A stretch of DNA of 47,289 nucleotides from Prevotella sp. UBA7764 (GTDB taxonomy: Bacteria > Bacteroidota > Bacteroidia > Bacteroidales > Bacteroidaceae): assembly GCA_002481295.1 (NCBI GenBank), contig DLDU01000023.1, forward strand, positions 1 to 47,289, in the 5' to 3' direction. Positions 27,466-36,489 of this stretch are shown piece by piece. Numbering within the stretch: the stretch's first letter is position 1; each line of letters begins with the position of its first letter. Below the pieces are notes generated by a model that saw only the letters and a program-made list of their open reading frames with translations, was not told where the DNA came from and made no database searches. The translations under genes and the position numbers were made by a program.

Positions 27466-30400
27466 ATGATTTGTCGGCAGAACACAGTAAAAAAGACATT
27501 CTCTAAACACTGCTTAGAGACATGGGCATTGCTGATTTTAATGTCCCTATTTTTTTCTTGCTCAGAGAAAGAGCAAGAACGGGTGGATCGTCTCAACGAT
27601 TTGTCTTATGAGTGGCATTACCGCAATCTCGATTCTGTGAGGTCATATGCGCAACAGGCCTTGAAACTTGCTGACCATCAGGGTGACGGCGCGGCGGAAG
27701 CCTACAATCATTTGGCATTTGTCGACATCGCAAGGATGAGATATAAGGACGCATGGAAACTTCTGAAACAGGTACCTCAACTTACTGACAATCAGATAGA
27801 GATTCTTATCTCTGATGTGCAGTTGATGCGTTTGTGTCAACGTGAATCTTACAATAAAGAGTTTTATGACTATCATGAGCGTGCACTCCGGTGCATACAG
27901 CGCTTTCAGAAAGAGTCGTATCGCTTGTCTCCGCATCAGCAAAAAAGACTGCTATACGCACAAAGTGAATTTCAGAGCGTTACGTCCACATACTATTATT
28001 ACGTCGGGTTGAACCATCAAGCCGCGCAGGCTATTCAAGACATGAGTTCTTGGAATCAGTTGGCGCAGGATACCGCACAATACATCAATTATTGTTATAA
28101 TATTGGTGCAGGAGGTATCATCTCGGGAGGAACCAAGCAGGATATTGCCCAGTCAGAGTTTGACTACCTGATTCAGGCATATGTATTGGCTCAGCGTTGC
28201 GATATGCCATTTTGGGAAGCTCAGACTTTACAATCTATCAGCGAGCATCTGCAGGATCCAAGCATACGTCGTTTGTTGATGCGCAACAATGTCCCGGCTT
28301 TTAAGTATCTCAACACAGATGACATGCCAGATTCTCTTTTGGCAGGCAACCTGGCTTTACGGGCTCTGCAAATCTTCACGGCATACGGTGATGTGTATCA
28401 AGTAGCAGGCGCCAACCGCACTTTAGCGGAATGCTATTGGTATATTCATGACTACCGTTCCGCTTTGATTTGTCTTCAGCGAGCTCTGTCTATCAAGGCT
28501 GTGCATCAGGCTCCGGACCTGGTGGCTTCCATACGTGAGCGGTTATCGTTGGTCTATTCTGCTGTTGATGACAAAGCCAACAGCGACCGAAACAGAAATA
28601 TCTATCTCGACATACAAGAACGAACTCGGCAGGATCGCCAACTCGAGGCACGCGCCAGCCAGCTCAATCATTCCTCCCAGCAGCTCAATGTCATGCTTAT
28701 AGCAGTAGTGCTGATGATTCTCATCTTCGTTATTTTACTCTTTGTCTTCGATGCAAAACGTCGAAGAAGTGATGAGGCTTTCTCGCTGGATACGTTGTTG
28801 GAACCTCTAAGAAATTGGCAAAAACAGAATGAGGAGCGCAATCGTCTCATGAATGAGAATATCAGTGAGATGAAAGAACAACTGGCTGTCGGCAAACTGC
28901 ACTTACGACAATACAAGCGTAGAAACCTTGATGCACGTGCAAAGGTTCAACTGGTCAATAGCATCTTGCCTTTCATTGATCGAATGGTGTATGTCATTCA
29001 TCAGTTGAAGCAAGAACAAGACAGTCAGCAAAAGGGTAGGGATGCTGATTGGAAGAAGCGCAACTATGACTATCTTATGGAGATCACCGACAGCATCAAC
29101 GACTACAATTCAGTGCTGACGCAATGGATACAGATGCGGCAAGGCGATGTGAGTTTAAAGATCGAGGGCTTCGATTTACAGGATCTCTTTGACATGGTCG
29201 AGAGATCCCGTACATCGTTCCGTATCAAAGGTATTGATCTTCAGGTGAAACCGACAGACCTGAAGGTGAAAGCTGACAAGACGCTCACTTTGTTTATGAT
29301 CAACACGATTGCAGACAACGCGCGAAAATTTTCTAAAGAGGGTGGTGTGGTGAAAGTGGAGGCCAATGGTATGCCTGACTATGTTGAGATAAGTATCCTA
29401 GATAATGGACCAGGTATGACAAAAGAGAAGCTAAGTCATATCTTTGACCGTACCTACACTGGTGGGCATGGCTTCGGATTAAAAAACTGCAATGGCATCA
29501 TCGAGAAATACAAGAAGATGAGCCGCATCTTTAGTGTTGCGTCTATTGGGGCGGAAAGCGAACTTGGTAAAGGCACACGTGTATTCTTCCGTTTGCCTTA
29601 TGGCTTCCGTCGTGCTCTAACCGTGCTCTTGCTGTTGTTTGCCACTATCTTGCCGGCCCTCTCTGTCCCTTCTGTTCCACGTAGAGGCTATGCCAATGAA
29701 AGTAAGGCTGCTGTTTATGCCGACAGTACTTATTACTGTAACATCCGTGGAGAGTATGGACGGGCTTTGCGCTTTGCCGACAGTTGTCGGGCTGTACTCT
29801 CGCCAAGCGATACCGCTATTTTGCTCGATGTCAGTAACGAGACTGCGGTGGCGGCATTGGCATTGCATCAATGGAAGCTTTACGAGAAAAGCAATGGCAT
29901 CTATACACGTCTATTCCGTCAGGCCAGTGCAGACAGCAGTCTGCCGGATTATGTACGTACGATGCAACGGAGTGAAAACAATAAGACGGTGGCCATCATC
30001 CTACTTGTGCTGTTGCTTCTGACTATCCTTCCTGCCTATTATTTCCTCTATTACCGTCATCGACTCGACTACCAGTCATGCATTGATCGTATTAGGCGAA
30101 TGAATCAGTTGCTTATGTCTGATCTTTCTGATGAGCAGAAACTCCAGGGTATAGACCATTTGGCAGACTTCGCTTCGTTTGACCTTGGTGAAGAGCAGTT
30201 CTCCACGCTGACAAACATCGTGCAGACGGTGCGTCAGGCTGAACTCGATGCCATGCAAGGGCAACTCCGGCAGGCTGACGATCTGGAATTTGCCGAAGAC
30301 GATCTCAGAAGACTGAATTTAGAGACTGCCCGTTTGCATGTCTCCAATAGTGTACTTGACAATTGCCTTTCTGCGTTTAAACATGAGACGATGTACTATC

Positions 30401-30888
30401 CCTCACGTATCAGACAGTTGGTGCAAGAGTCACCGGACAGCATTGACGACATAGCGGAAGTTGTCGATTATTATCATGACCTCTACGTGGTACTGGCTCA
30501 GCAGGCCATGAGACAAGTTCCACCTATCCGGCTGGACGACGAGATGGTGGACTATTTCTTTGATCTGCTGACCGATGTCAATGGTAAGAAAACACCAATA
30601 GTGACAAATAAGACTCTTGACGGTGACTATCTCAAGATGCAATGCTTGTTAAGTCAGCGTCACGATGACGAGGAGGCTTGCCGTGCTCTTTTCACGCCTT
30701 ATACTTCTGATGTGCGTTTCCTGCTATGTCGTCAGATCGTGCGTGAAATGGGAGAGGCAACCAATCAAAGAGCTTGTGGCTTAAGTGCTCATGTTCATAA
30801 AGACGGAACCCTGATCGAGGTTGTGATGCCAGGTCGGATGAAAAAGTGCTGTCTGTTTGCAATAAAAAATAATCATACAAGCATATGA
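27466..30888 (+). CDS. Large permuted hybrid-topology sensor histidine kinase
   Basis: 1140 residues from the chosen start. Layout: signal/lipobox-like N-terminus (LLILMSLFFSC, C about 32); TPR-like periplasmic part (about 40-400); TM1 (about 409-428); coiled cytosolic segment; HATPase (about 605-712) with N-box NTIADNARKF, G1 DNGPGM, G2 GGHGFGLKNCNG and G3 ELGKGTRVFF; TM2 (about 716-733); short outside part; TM3 (about 841-862); C-terminal cytosolic domain. No canonical H-box precedes the ATPase. FKHETMYYPSRI (H about 973), resembling an H-box, lies after TM3. This matches what I know of the Bacteroidetes DUF5112/DUF5113 proteins. The stop overlaps the regulator start (ATGA). Ligand unknown. 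Confidence 0.85.
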   Translation: MICRQNTVKKTFSKHCLETWALLILMSLFFSCSEKEQERVDRLNDLSYEWHYRNLDSVRSYAQQALKLADHQGDGAAEAYNHLAFVDIARMRYKDAWKLLKQVPQLTDNQIEILISDVQLMRLCQRESYNKEFYDYHERALRCIQRFQKESYRLSPHQQKRLLYAQSEFQSVTSTYYYYVGLNHQAAQAIQDMSSWNQLAQDTAQYINYCYNIGAGGIISGGTKQDIAQSEFDYLIQAYVLAQRCDMPFWEAQTLQSISEHLQDPSIRRLLMRNNVPAFKYLNTDDMPDSLLAGNLALRALQIFTAYGDVYQVAGANRTLAECYWYIHDYRSALICLQRALSIKAVHQAPDLVASIRERLSLVYSAVDDKANSDRNRNIYLDIQERTRQDRQLEARASQLNHSSQQLNVMLIAVVLMILIFVILLFVFDAKRRRSDEAFSLDTLLEPLRNWQKQNEERNRLMNENISEMKEQLAVGKLHLRQYKRRNLDARAKVQLVNSILPFIDRMVYVIHQLKQEQDSQQKGRDADWKKRNYDYLMEITDSINDYNSVLTQWIQMRQGDVSLKIEGFDLQDLFDMVERSRTSFRIKGIDLQVKPTDLKVKADKTLTLFMINTIADNARKFSKEGGVVKVEANGMPDYVEISILDNGPGMTKEKLSHIFDRTYTGGHGFGLKNCNGIIEKYKKMSRIFSVASIGAESELGKGTRVFFRLPYGFRRALTVLLLLFATILPALSVPSVPRRGYANESKAAVYADSTYYCNIRGEYGRALRFADSCRAVLSPSDTAILLDVSNETAVAALALHQWKLYEKSNGIYTRLFRQASADSSLPDYVRTMQRSENNKTVAIILLVLLLLTILPAYYFLYYRHRLDYQSCIDRIRRMNQLLMSDLSDEQKLQGIDHLADFASFDLGEEQFSTLTNIVQTVRQAELDAMQGQLRQADDLEFAEDDLRRLNLETARLHVSNSVLDNCLSAFKHETMYYPSRIRQLVQESPDSIDDIAEVVDYYHDLYVVLAQQAMRQVPPIRLDDEMVDYFFDLLTDVNGKKTPIVTNKTLDGDYLKMQCLLSQRHDDEEACRALFTPYTSDVRFLLCRQIVREMGEATNQRACGLSAHVHKDGTLIEVVMPGRMKKCCLFAIKNNHTSI

Positions 30889-31607
30889 AAGACTTTAATG
30901 TAGTGATTGTGGAAGATGTGCCTTTGGAGTTGAAAGGTACAGAAGGAATATTCAAGAACGATATTCCCGAAGCCCATATCATTGGTACGGCTCCAGACGA
31001 GGTGTCCTACCGTAAACTCATGGCTAAGCAATTGCCCGACCTGGTGTTGCTGGATTTAGGACTTAGCGGATCTACCACTGTGGGCGTGGAGCTTTGTCGG
31101 GAAACCAAACAGGCTCATCCTGAGGTGAAGGTGCTGATCTTTACCGGAGAGATTCTCAATGAGAAGCTATGGGTTGACGCACTGGATGCCGGCTGTGATG
31201 GTATTATCCTCAAGAGTGGCGAATTGCTTACCCGTGGTGATGTGGCGAGTGTGATGGATGGCAAACGTCTTGTCTTCAACCAACCGATCTTGGAGAAGAT
31301 CGTTGATCGGTTCAAGCGTAGTGTGAACAATGATCTGATGCGTCAGGAAGCGTTGATCGATTACGATATTGATGAGTATGACGAGCGTTTCCTTCGTCAC
31401 TTAGCCTTGGGATATACCAAGGAGCAGATTACAGCACTGAGGGGTATGCCGTTTGGCGTCAAGAGCCTTGAGAAGCGCCAGAATGAATTGGTAGGCAGAC
31501 TCTTCCCAGACAACAAGGGAACCAGTGTCAATGCGACTCGCCTGGTAGTGCGTGCCTTGCAGTTGCATATTCTCGATTTAGATAATTTGCAGCCCGATGA
31601 AGCATAG
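30885..31607 (+). CDS. Response regulator with LuxR-like C-terminal HTH
   Basis: A 240-residue receiver-plus-DNA-binding protein. The receiver (about 1-125) has acidic E10/D11, phosphoacceptor D57 in LVLLDLGLS, switch T87 in IFTGE, and K110 in IILKSGE. The C-terminal part (about 165-235: LALGYTKEQITALRGMPFGVKSLEKRQNELVGRLF) looks like a LuxR-type four-helix HTH, though diverged. Its ATG overlaps the sensor stop by 4 bp, so the pair is translationally coupled and the sensor is the expected phosphodonor. It overlaps the next gene by 11 bp. Target promoters cannot be read from the window; the DPP IV gene downstream is an obvious candidate. Confidence 0.9.
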   Translation: MKDFNVVIVEDVPLELKGTEGIFKNDIPEAHIIGTAPDEVSYRKLMAKQLPDLVLLDLGLSGSTTVGVELCRETKQAHPEVKVLIFTGEILNEKLWVDALDAGCDGIILKSGELLTRGDVASVMDGKRLVFNQPILEKIVDRFKRSVNNDLMRQEALIDYDIDEYDERFLRHLALGYTKEQITALRGMPFGVKSLEKRQNELVGRLFPDNKGTSVNATRLVVRALQLHILDLDNLQPDEA

Positions 31608-32241
31608 GCAGAGATCATGGCATTGGCGCAGGGTCATTTATAGATTTTCTATAGGATTGGCTCTGGCTCAGTTGTTGCTCATCTTCCTTTCATGGCTATT
31701 GTCTGCCGCCATGCCCCAGTCATCAATTATCTCATTGCTGAGTGCCCGGGGGATCAGGTGGTTCTTTGGCGATTTTGTAGAGAGTGAGGCTTCCGCCCCT
31801 TTGCTATGGCTCATCTTGTGTGCTTTTACTCTTGGGGGAATGAGAGATAGTAACCTTCTGACAACAATCATTCAAAGCGTGAAGGTAGGATTCTCTGCTC
31901 TTCCTCGTCGTGTCAAGTTAGCGTTGATTACGGCATGCTCGTTCGGTTTTTTACAAATCGGCTGTCTACTGTTGCTGACCGTTCCGCCACAGGCAGTGCT
32001 TCTTAGTGTAACAGGAACTTTGTCAGACAGCAGTTTCTCGGCGAGCATTGTTCCAAGTATTTGCTTCATGCTGACCACCATGTCGATCGTCTTCGGCTTG
32101 GTCAGTGGCACGCTGCATGGTGTTGATGGAGTCTGTCGTGCTCTTTGCTCGCAACATGCGTTGCTGATGCCATTTCTATTGCTCTATGTGATGGCCTCTA
32201 TGTTTGTAACTTCTATACATTTCGTATTCTTTAGCTATTAA
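31597..32241 (+). CDS. Short membrane protein resembling part of AbgT
   Basis: A 214-residue inner-membrane protein with about five hydrophobic helices. The segment ISLLSARGIRWFFGDFVESEASAPLLWLILCAFTLG (about 42-78) resembles the stretch near the N-terminus of AbgT (p-aminobenzoyl-glutamate) transporters, but the protein is less than half their usual length (about 500), so it is unlikely to be a complete transporter. It overlaps the response regulator by 11 bp and is 10 bp from the DPP IV gene, placing it inside the sensor operon. It may be an accessory of sensing or peptide handling. The AbgT link is a judgement from pattern, not alignment. Confidence 0.7.
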   Translation: MKHRQRSWHWRRVIYRFSIGLALAQLLLIFLSWLLSAAMPQSSIISLLSARGIRWFFGDFVESEASAPLLWLILCAFTLGGMRDSNLLTTIIQSVKVGFSALPRRVKLALITACSFGFLQIGCLLLLTVPPQAVLLSVTGTLSDSSFSASIVPSICFMLTTMSIVFGLVSGTLHGVDGVCRALCSQHALLMPFLLLYVMASMFVTSIHFVFFSY

Positions 32242-32251
32242 ATATTATAAC

Positions 32252-34456
32252 ATGAAAAAAGTCGTTTTCCTTATTTTCCTTTGTATGGCTTTTACCCTTT
32301 CCGGTGCGGCTGCAAAGCGCATCGATCTTAAAGCGTTGACGGCAGGTGAGTTTACAGCCCAGCGCATGACAGGTATTAATCCCTTAGAGGGTACTGATCA
32401 GTATGCCAGCATTTCCCAAAATGGGAAGCAGGTGATACAGTATTCTTTCAAGACTGGTAAGCAAACTGCGGTGTTGTTTGATGTAGATGACACACAGGGT
32501 GCTAAGATTGACAACTTCGACGGCTATATCATGTCGCCGGATGGTAAGCGAATGCTCATCCGCACTAAGACGCAGCCAGTCTACCGTCGTTCCTACAAAG
32601 CTGTATTTTATATCTACACCATGGCTTCCCGTAAGTTGGAGCCTTTGTCTGATGGTGGTCCTCAGCAAGCTCCGGTATGGTCGCCCGATGGTACCAAGGT
32701 GGCGTTTGTCCGTGATAACAACATCTTTTTGGTCAAGCTTCTCTACAACAACAGCGAGAGTCAGGTGACCAAGGACGGACTTTTCAATCATGTCATCAAT
32801 GGTATTCCCGACTGGGTCAACGAAGAGGAGTTTGCTTTCTCACATGCTTTGACATTCAATGCCGACGGCACAATGCTCTGCTGGCTCCGCTACGACGAGA
32901 GCGCGGTGCAGCAGTATCGTCTACAGATGTTCAAAGGATTAAATCCGGAACATAAGGAATACGCTGTCTATCCCGGCGAGTATGCTTACAAGTATCCGAA
33001 GGCTGGTGAGCGTAATGCCACCGTCAGCGCTTGGAGTTTCGATATTCAGTCCCATCGTATTCAGCGTCTGCAAGTGCCTGTGGACAGCGATGGTTATATG
33101 CCGCGCATTCTTCCTACCTCCAATCCCAATCGAATCATTGTCTATACGATGAACCGCCATCAGGATATACTGAATCTTTATGGTGTCAATCCTCGCAGCA
33201 CGGTAGCACAGTTACTGCTCTCAGATCATATCTCCCGTTATGTCAAAGAGGAGGCAATAGAAGCTGCCCGCATTGGAAATAATTATATCTTGTTGCCCTC
33301 CGACCGCGATGGCTACATGCATCTCTATCTATATAATAGCAATGGGCAGTTGATGCGTAAGATTGGAAATGGCAATTTTGATATTACAGATGTTTATGGC
33401 TATGACGATAAGACGGGTGATGTCTATTATCAGGCTGCAGCCCTTAATCCTCAGGACCGGCAGATCTATGTAGCCCATAAGGATGGAAAAACAGAACGGC
33501 TCACCAAGAATGAGGGTTGGAATTCGGCCATCTTCTCCAGTGATCTTCGTTATTTTGTTAACTGTTGGAGCGACTATGATACTCCTTATATATATAGTAC
33601 CTGTAGCAACAGCGGTAAGGTGATTGCTACCAACCTCGATAATCAAGTGCTGAAGCAAAAGATCCGCGACTATGGTTGGACAAAGAAGGAGACTTTCTCC
33701 TTTACCACTTCCGAGGGTATTAAACTCAATGGTTGGATGATCAAACCTGCCAACTTTGATCCAAATAAGAAATATCCCGTAATCATGTTCCAATACAGTG
33801 GACCCGGCAACCAGCAGGTGATTAATTCCTGGGATGCAGGTTCCATGAGACAGGGTGGAGCTTATGACCAGTATCTTGCTCAGCAAGGCTTCATTGTCGT
33901 CTGTGTGGACGGCCGTGGAACCGGTGGACGTGGCGCAGACTTTGAGAAGTGCACTTATCTCCATTTAGGCAATTTGGAGGCCAAGGACCAGGTTGAGACA
34001 GCACTGTGGTTAGGAAAGCAATCCTATGTCGACAAAGACAACATTGGCATTTGGGGCTGGTCTTATGGTGGCTTCTGTACGCTGATGAGTATGAGCGAGG
34101 GACGCCCTGTATTCAAGGCTGGTGTCGCAGTGGCCCCTCCGACAAGTTACCGTTATTACGATACGATCTACACCGAGCGCTATATGCGCACACCGAAAGA
34201 GAATCCTGACGGCTACAATGACAATGCTATTACACGTGCTGATAAACTACATGGAGCGTTGCTCATCTGTCATGGAACAGCCGATGATAATGTTCATCCG
34301 CAGAATACCTTTGAGTATGCTGAGGCTTTGGTACAGGCCGACAAGGATTTCAAAGAGTTGTATTATACCAACCGCAACCATGGTATCTCCGGTGGAAATA
34401 CCCGCAATCACCTGTTGCGTCAAATCGCACAATGGTTTGGAGAGCATTTGAAGTAA
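32252..34456 (+). CDS. S9B prolyl peptidase, DPP IV-like
   Basis: A 734-residue secreted serine peptidase with a signal peptide (about 1-21). The N-terminal part is a beta-propeller with repeats such as SPDGKRM and SPDGTKVAF; DWVNEEEF (about 187-194) corresponds to the Glu pair that binds the substrate amino end in DPP IV. The alpha/beta-hydrolase part has the catalytic triad S604 in GWSYGGF, D678 in HGTADDNVH and H710 in NRNHGIS. It would remove Xaa-Pro dipeptides from peptides in the periplasm. It sits 10 bp after the AbgT-like gene in the sensor operon and is followed by a terminator at 34505-34547. Confidence 0.93.
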   Translation: MKKVVFLIFLCMAFTLSGAAAKRIDLKALTAGEFTAQRMTGINPLEGTDQYASISQNGKQVIQYSFKTGKQTAVLFDVDDTQGAKIDNFDGYIMSPDGKRMLIRTKTQPVYRRSYKAVFYIYTMASRKLEPLSDGGPQQAPVWSPDGTKVAFVRDNNIFLVKLLYNNSESQVTKDGLFNHVINGIPDWVNEEEFAFSHALTFNADGTMLCWLRYDESAVQQYRLQMFKGLNPEHKEYAVYPGEYAYKYPKAGERNATVSAWSFDIQSHRIQRLQVPVDSDGYMPRILPTSNPNRIIVYTMNRHQDILNLYGVNPRSTVAQLLLSDHISRYVKEEAIEAARIGNNYILLPSDRDGYMHLYLYNSNGQLMRKIGNGNFDITDVYGYDDKTGDVYYQAAALNPQDRQIYVAHKDGKTERLTKNEGWNSAIFSSDLRYFVNCWSDYDTPYIYSTCSNSGKVIATNLDNQVLKQKIRDYGWTKKETFSFTTSEGIKLNGWMIKPANFDPNKKYPVIMFQYSGPGNQQVINSWDAGSMRQGGAYDQYLAQQGFIVVCVDGRGTGGRGADFEKCTYLHLGNLEAKDQVETALWLGKQSYVDKDNIGIWGWSYGGFCTLMSMSEGRPVFKAGVAVAPPTSYRYYDTIYTERYMRTPKENPDGYNDNAITRADKLHGALLICHGTADDNVHPQNTFEYAEALVQADKDFKELYYTNRNHGISGGNTRNHLLRQIAQWFGEHLK

Positions 34457-34504
34457 ACGTGCCTCTTTTCATCAGCGTGTATTCTTGATGTAAAAAACGT
34501 TATG

Positions 34505-34547
34505 GCTCCAAGGAAAAAGTAGCAGCTTTTCTCCTTGGAGCTTTTTT
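34505..34547 (+). terminator. Rho-independent terminator after the DPP IV gene
   Basis: GCTCCAAGGA (34505-34514) pairs with TCCTTGGAGC (34532-34541), with an inner A-rich/T-rich stem, followed by six T. It ends the sensor-DPP IV cluster 49 bp after the stop codon and separates it from the ilv operon. Confidence 0.95.
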
Positions 34548-34604
34548 ATTTCTGGCTTTTACCGCTTATAATCTTACTATTCTTAAAAATATTAGACTTT
34601 TTTG

Positions 34605-34634
34605 TTGTAGATTGCAAGAATTGTTGTATCTTTG
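34605..34634 (+). promoter_or_regulatory. Promoter of the ilvD operon
   Basis: TTG (34605-34607) and a perfect -7 TATCTTTG (34627-34634) are spaced by 19 bp, the Bacteroidetes pattern. Transcription should start near 34641, leaving a 5' leader of about 20 nt before the ilvD ATG at 34663. The leader is too short for an attenuator. Confidence 0.85.
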
Positions 34635-34662
34635 CATGAAAATACCAATAAGAATAAGATTT

Positions 34663-36465
34663 ATGAAGCATCAATTGAGAAGTGCAGTCTGTACTGAAGG
34701 CAGAAGAATGGCTGGAGCCCGTGCTCTTTGGGTAGCTACAGGAATGAAGAAGGAACAGTTCGGTAAGCCTATCATTGCTGTTGTCAACTCGTTCACCCAG
34801 TTCGTACCAGGACATACTCATTTACACGATATAGGTCAGATTGTTAAGCAGGAGATTGAAAGCATGGGGTGCTATGCTGCCGAGTTCAACACCATCGCCA
34901 TTGATGATGGTATTGCCATGGGGCATGACGGTATGCTGTATTCCCTGCCTTCCCGCGACATCATTGCCGACTCAGTAGAGTATATGGTAAACGCTCATAA
35001 GGCGGATGCCATGATCTGCATCTCCAATTGCGACAAGGTCACGCCGGGCATGCTCATGGCAGCCATGCGCCTTAACATCCCGACAGTATTCTGTTCGGGT
35101 GGTCCTATGGAGGCTGGACGTTGGAATGGTGAGAACGCTGACCTGATCACAGCAATGGTCAAAGGCGCTGATACAGAGGTGAGCGATGATGACTTGCGGA
35201 AAATCGAGCAATGTGCCTGCCCTGGCTGCGGATGCTGCTCGGGAATGTTCACAGCCAACTCCATGAACTCGCTGACAGAGGCCATCGGTCTTGCCCTGCC
35301 TGGTAATGGTACGATTCTCGCCACACATGTCAATCGTATTGAGCTCTTCAAGCAAGCTGCTCGGCAGATCGTAAAGAATGCACTGGCTTATTACGAGGAT
35401 GGCGATGAGAGTGTGTTGCCTCGTAACATTGCTACAAGAGATGCTTTCCTCAATGCCATGACACTCGACATTGCCATGGGCGGCAGTACCAACACGGTAC
35501 TTCACCTCTTAGCTGTTGCTCAGGAGGGCGGGGTAGACTTCATGATGCATGATATCGATCAGTTGTCCCGTAAAGTACCTTGCATCTGCAAGCTGGCTCC
35601 TAATACTCAGAAGTATTCTGTACAGGAATGCAATCGTGCCGGTGGCATTCTTGGCATTCTCAACGAGTTGAACAAAGGTGGTTTGATCCGTCCTGACGTG
35701 AAGCGTGTGGATGGAATGACCTTGGACGAAGCCATGAAGAAATACGATATCACGGGTGCTACAATTGACCCTGAGGCTGACCGCATCTATCATAGTGCCC
35801 CCGGGCGTAAGTTCTCTACCAAGATGGGTAGTCAGGACACGCAGTGGCCGTCACTCGACACGGATAGAGCCAACGGATGTATCCGTGACCTGGAGCACGC
35901 CTATACCAAAGATGGCGGTTTGGCTGTGCTTTTCGGAAACATTGCTCAAGACGGTTGTGTGGTAAAGACAGCCGGCGTTGATGAGAGCCTATGGCATTTC
36001 TCTGGGCCGGCAGTGGTCTTTGACTCCCAGGAAGACGCCTGTGAAGGTATCTTGGGCGGCAAGGTGAAGAGCGGCGACTGCGTTGTGATTACCCACGAAG
36101 GTCCTAAGGGCGGTCCGGGTATGCAGGAAATGCTCTATCCTACCTCATATATCAAGAGCCGTCACTTAGGTAAGGAATGTGCACTGATCACTGATGGCCG
36201 CTTCTCCGGCGGTACGAGTGGACTGAGCATTGGACATATCTCACCTGAGGCTGCTGCCGGTGGTAATATCGGTAAGATCAAGGATGGCGATATCATCGAG
36301 ATTGACATCCCCAACCGTAGCCTTAATGTGAAGTTGAGCGACGAGGAACTCAACGCTCGTCCGCAGCAGCCTTTGAAGCGTCATCGCGTTGTCAGCAAGG
36401 CACTGCGTGCGTATGCCCAGAGCGTTAGCTCTGCAGACAAGGGTGGCGTGAGAATCATTGACTAA
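34663..36465 (+). CDS. ilvD: Dihydroxy-acid dehydratase
   Basis: A 600-residue enzyme of valine/isoleucine synthesis that dehydrates dihydroxy acids to 2-keto acids using an Fe-S cluster. I start at 34663 ([16 protein letters not shown]) rather than the in-frame ATG at 34612, because the latter lies upstream of the promoter -7 box and the downstream start fits the family. Fe-S Cys motifs [12 protein letters not shown] and [17 protein letters not shown] are visible, plus GGSTNTVLH and [22 protein letters not shown] near the C-terminus. It is 25 bp upstream of ilvB and opens the operon. Confidence 0.97.
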   Translation: MKHQLRSAVCTEGRRMAGARALWVATGMKKEQFGKPIIAVVNSFTQFVPGHTHLHDIGQIVKQEIESMGCYAAEFNTIAIDDGIAMGHDGMLYSLPSRDIIADSVEYMVNAHKADAMICISNCDKVTPGMLMAAMRLNIPTVFCSGGPMEAGRWNGENADLITAMVKGADTEVSDDDLRKIEQCACPGCGCCSGMFTANSMNSLTEAIGLALPGNGTILATHVNRIELFKQAARQIVKNALAYYEDGDESVLPRNIATRDAFLNAMTLDIAMGGSTNTVLHLLAVAQEGGVDFMMHDIDQLSRKVPCICKLAPNTQKYSVQECNRAGGILGILNELNKGGLIRPDVKRVDGMTLDEAMKKYDITGATIDPEADRIYHSAPGRKFSTKMGSQDTQWPSLDTDRANGCIRDLEHAYTKDGGLAVLFGNIAQDGCVVKTAGVDESLWHFSGPAVVFDSQEDACEGILGGKVKSGDCVVITHEGPKGGPGMQEMLYPTSYIKSRHLGKECALITDGRFSGGTSGLSIGHISPEAAAGGNIGKIKDGDIIEIDIPNRSLNVKLSDEELNARPQQPLKRHRVVSKALRAYAQSVSSADKGGVRIID

Positions 36466-36489
36466 ACGAGAACAATACAAAGACAAAAT

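Noticed and set aside
34612..34662. Earlier ATG of ilvD
   Set aside because: It lies upstream of the -7 box; the 34663 start matches the family.
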